Shown one piece after another: positions 5,358-6,215 of a DNA stretch of 6,215 bases. The notes beneath the pieces were generated by a model. It did no database searches. It was not told the DNA's origin and saw only the letters and a list, made by a program, of their open reading frames with translations. The DNA is taken from NCBI GenBank assembly GCA_030430975.1, contig JAUIKB010000363.1, positions 1 through 6,215 of the forward strand, given 5' to 3'. A program made the translations under genes and the position numbers. This DNA comes from Polyangia bacterium (GTDB taxonomy: Bacteria; Myxococcota_A; Polyangia; Polyangiales; Polyangiaceae). How positions within the stretch are numbered: position 1 is the stretch's first letter; each line of letters starts with the position of its first letter.

Positions 5358-6215
5358 CTACGCCAAGCGTCGAATCCACTTCTTCTTTGAATCCGTGTAG
5401 GGCGGATACATCAGCGGTGGATCGACCTTGAAGCCCTTCTTGAGCACCGACTTCTTGTGAGTGAACGTGTCGAAGCTGGCCTTGCCGTGATAGCCGCCCA
5501 TGCCGCTTTCGCCAACGCCACCGAAGGGCAGCTCCGGATTGCCGAGATGCAGCCACGCATGGTTCACGGTGGCGCCACCGCTGCTCGTTCGGTTGAGAAT
5601 CCGCTCGGCCACCTCTTCGTTGTTTGAGAACACGTACAGAGCTAGCGGTTTGTCACGCGCGTTGACGAAGCTGATCGCCTCGTTGATGTTCTTGACCTTG
5701 AGCACCGGCAGGATGGGTCCGAAGATCTCTTCCTGCATCACCGGCGAATCGGGCGACACGTTTTTTAGGACGGTCGGCGCGATGTAGCATTCGTCCTCGT
5801 CGGTCTGCCCGCCGGTCACCACTTCGCCGCTGTCGAGCAGTTTGCAGAGCCGCTGGTGATGGCGCTTGTTGATGACACGCCCATAGTCCTTGCTCTTCTT
5901 CGGATCGTCGCCCCAGAACTCGCGGATAACGTACTTGAGCTTGTTTACGACGTAGTCGTAGGCGTCCTCGTGTACGAGCAGATAGTCGGGAGCCACGCAC
6001 GTCTGCCCGGCGTTGTACCACTTGCCCCAAGCGATACGCTTGATCGCCACATCGATATCGATGTCCTTGTCGACAATGCACGGGCTCTTGCCGCCCAACT
6101 CGAGCGTAACCGGGGTCAAGTTCTTGGCCGCAGCGGTCATTACGATCCGTCCGACGGTCCCATTTCCCGTATAGAAAATATGATCCCACTTCTCATCGAG
6201 CAACGCGGTCGTTTC
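5358..6215 (-). CDS. NAD(P)-dependent aldehyde dehydrogenase, class 3-like, 5' part missing
   Basis: The C-terminal 285 residues of an aldehyde dehydrogenase are present; the frame is open to the right edge (beginning ETTALLDEKWDHIFYTG) and the N-terminal part of the cofactor domain lies outside. The TTG at 6203 is an internal Leu codon. Diagnostic motifs are FYTGNGTVGRIV (cofactor loop), the general-base Glu in LELGGKSP (codon 6099-6101), the nucleophilic Cys in NAGQTCVAPDY (codon 5997-5999), EEIFGPILPV, and the C-terminal LPFGGVGESGMGGYHGKASFDTFTHKKSV. The PDY after the catalytic Cys and the ending PPLMYPPYTDSKKKWIRRLA resemble the ALDH3 group, which oxidises medium- or long-chain and aromatic aldehydes to acids. 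The visible active site is intact. The usual family length is about 450-500 residues, so roughly 60% is present. A hairpin terminator follows. Confidence 0.92.
   Translation of the reverse strand, partial: ETTALLDEKWDHIFYTGNGTVGRIVMTAAAKNLTPVTLELGGKSPCIVDKDIDIDVAIKRIAWGKWYNAGQTCVAPDYLLVHEDAYDYVVNKLKYVIREFWGDDPKKSKDYGRVINKRHHQRLCKLLDSGEVVTGGQTDEDECYIAPTVLKNVSPDSPVMQEEIFGPILPVLKVKNINEAISFVNARDKPLALYVFSNNEEVAERILNRTSSGGATVNHAWLHLGNPELPFGGVGESGMGGYHGKASFDTFTHKKSVLKKGFKVDPPLMYPPYTDSKKKWIRRLA

Noticed and set aside
4959..5390. Proline-rich 143-codon open frame on the + strand
   Set aside because: It is the complement of the Gly/Ala/Ser tether of the lipoprotein; composition alone explains it.

Overview
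The window looks like chromosomal DNA from a GC-rich Gram-negative bacterium, most likely a member of the Myxococcota (myxobacteria and relatives). The reasons are strong G/C preference at third codon positions and two exported proteins with long Gly/Ser/Ala linkers, one followed by a cysteine-rich domain and one carrying a lipobox. This style is common in that group. The taxon is an inference; there is no rRNA or other marker here. I see no mobile element, tRNA, rRNA or CRISPR array.

Layout. (1) Positions 1-572, + strand: the 3' end of a gene for an exported cysteine-rich protein. It enters the window inside a 21-bp tandem repeat coding for VNAGGSG. (2) Positions 618-4023, + strand: a compact three-gene unit with overlapping ends. 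It encodes a glucose-6-phosphate isomerase of the type found in transaldolase-PGI fusions, an SSAT-like GNAT acetyltransferase (13-bp overlap) and a polytopic membrane protein resembling GT-C/GT39 glycosyltransferases (4-bp GTGA overlap). (3) Positions 4004-5254, - strand: a lipoprotein with a Gly-rich spacer and seven Asp-box (BNR-like) motifs, converging on the membrane protein gene with a 20-bp tail-to-tail overlap. (4) Positions 5358-6215, - strand: the 3' part of a class 3-like aldehyde dehydrogenase gene, followed by a terminator-like hairpin. No gene-free stretch exceeds about 105 bases.

How the genes may work together. The overlaps suggest co-translation of the isomerase, acetyltransferase and membrane protein. 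A shared role in sugar-phosphate supply and surface glycan or lipid modification is possible, but the sequence does not show it. The flanking genes look independent.

The most striking non-coding signal is a long, nearly perfect inverted repeat at 603-641. It places the pgi ATG exactly at the start of the 8-nt loop and the likely Shine-Dalgarno bases in the stem. The second is a stretch of about 85 bp (about 3629-3715) in the membrane-protein gene where codon statistics and protein-like sequence favour the +1 frame. This suggests a pair of compensating indels, or assembly errors.
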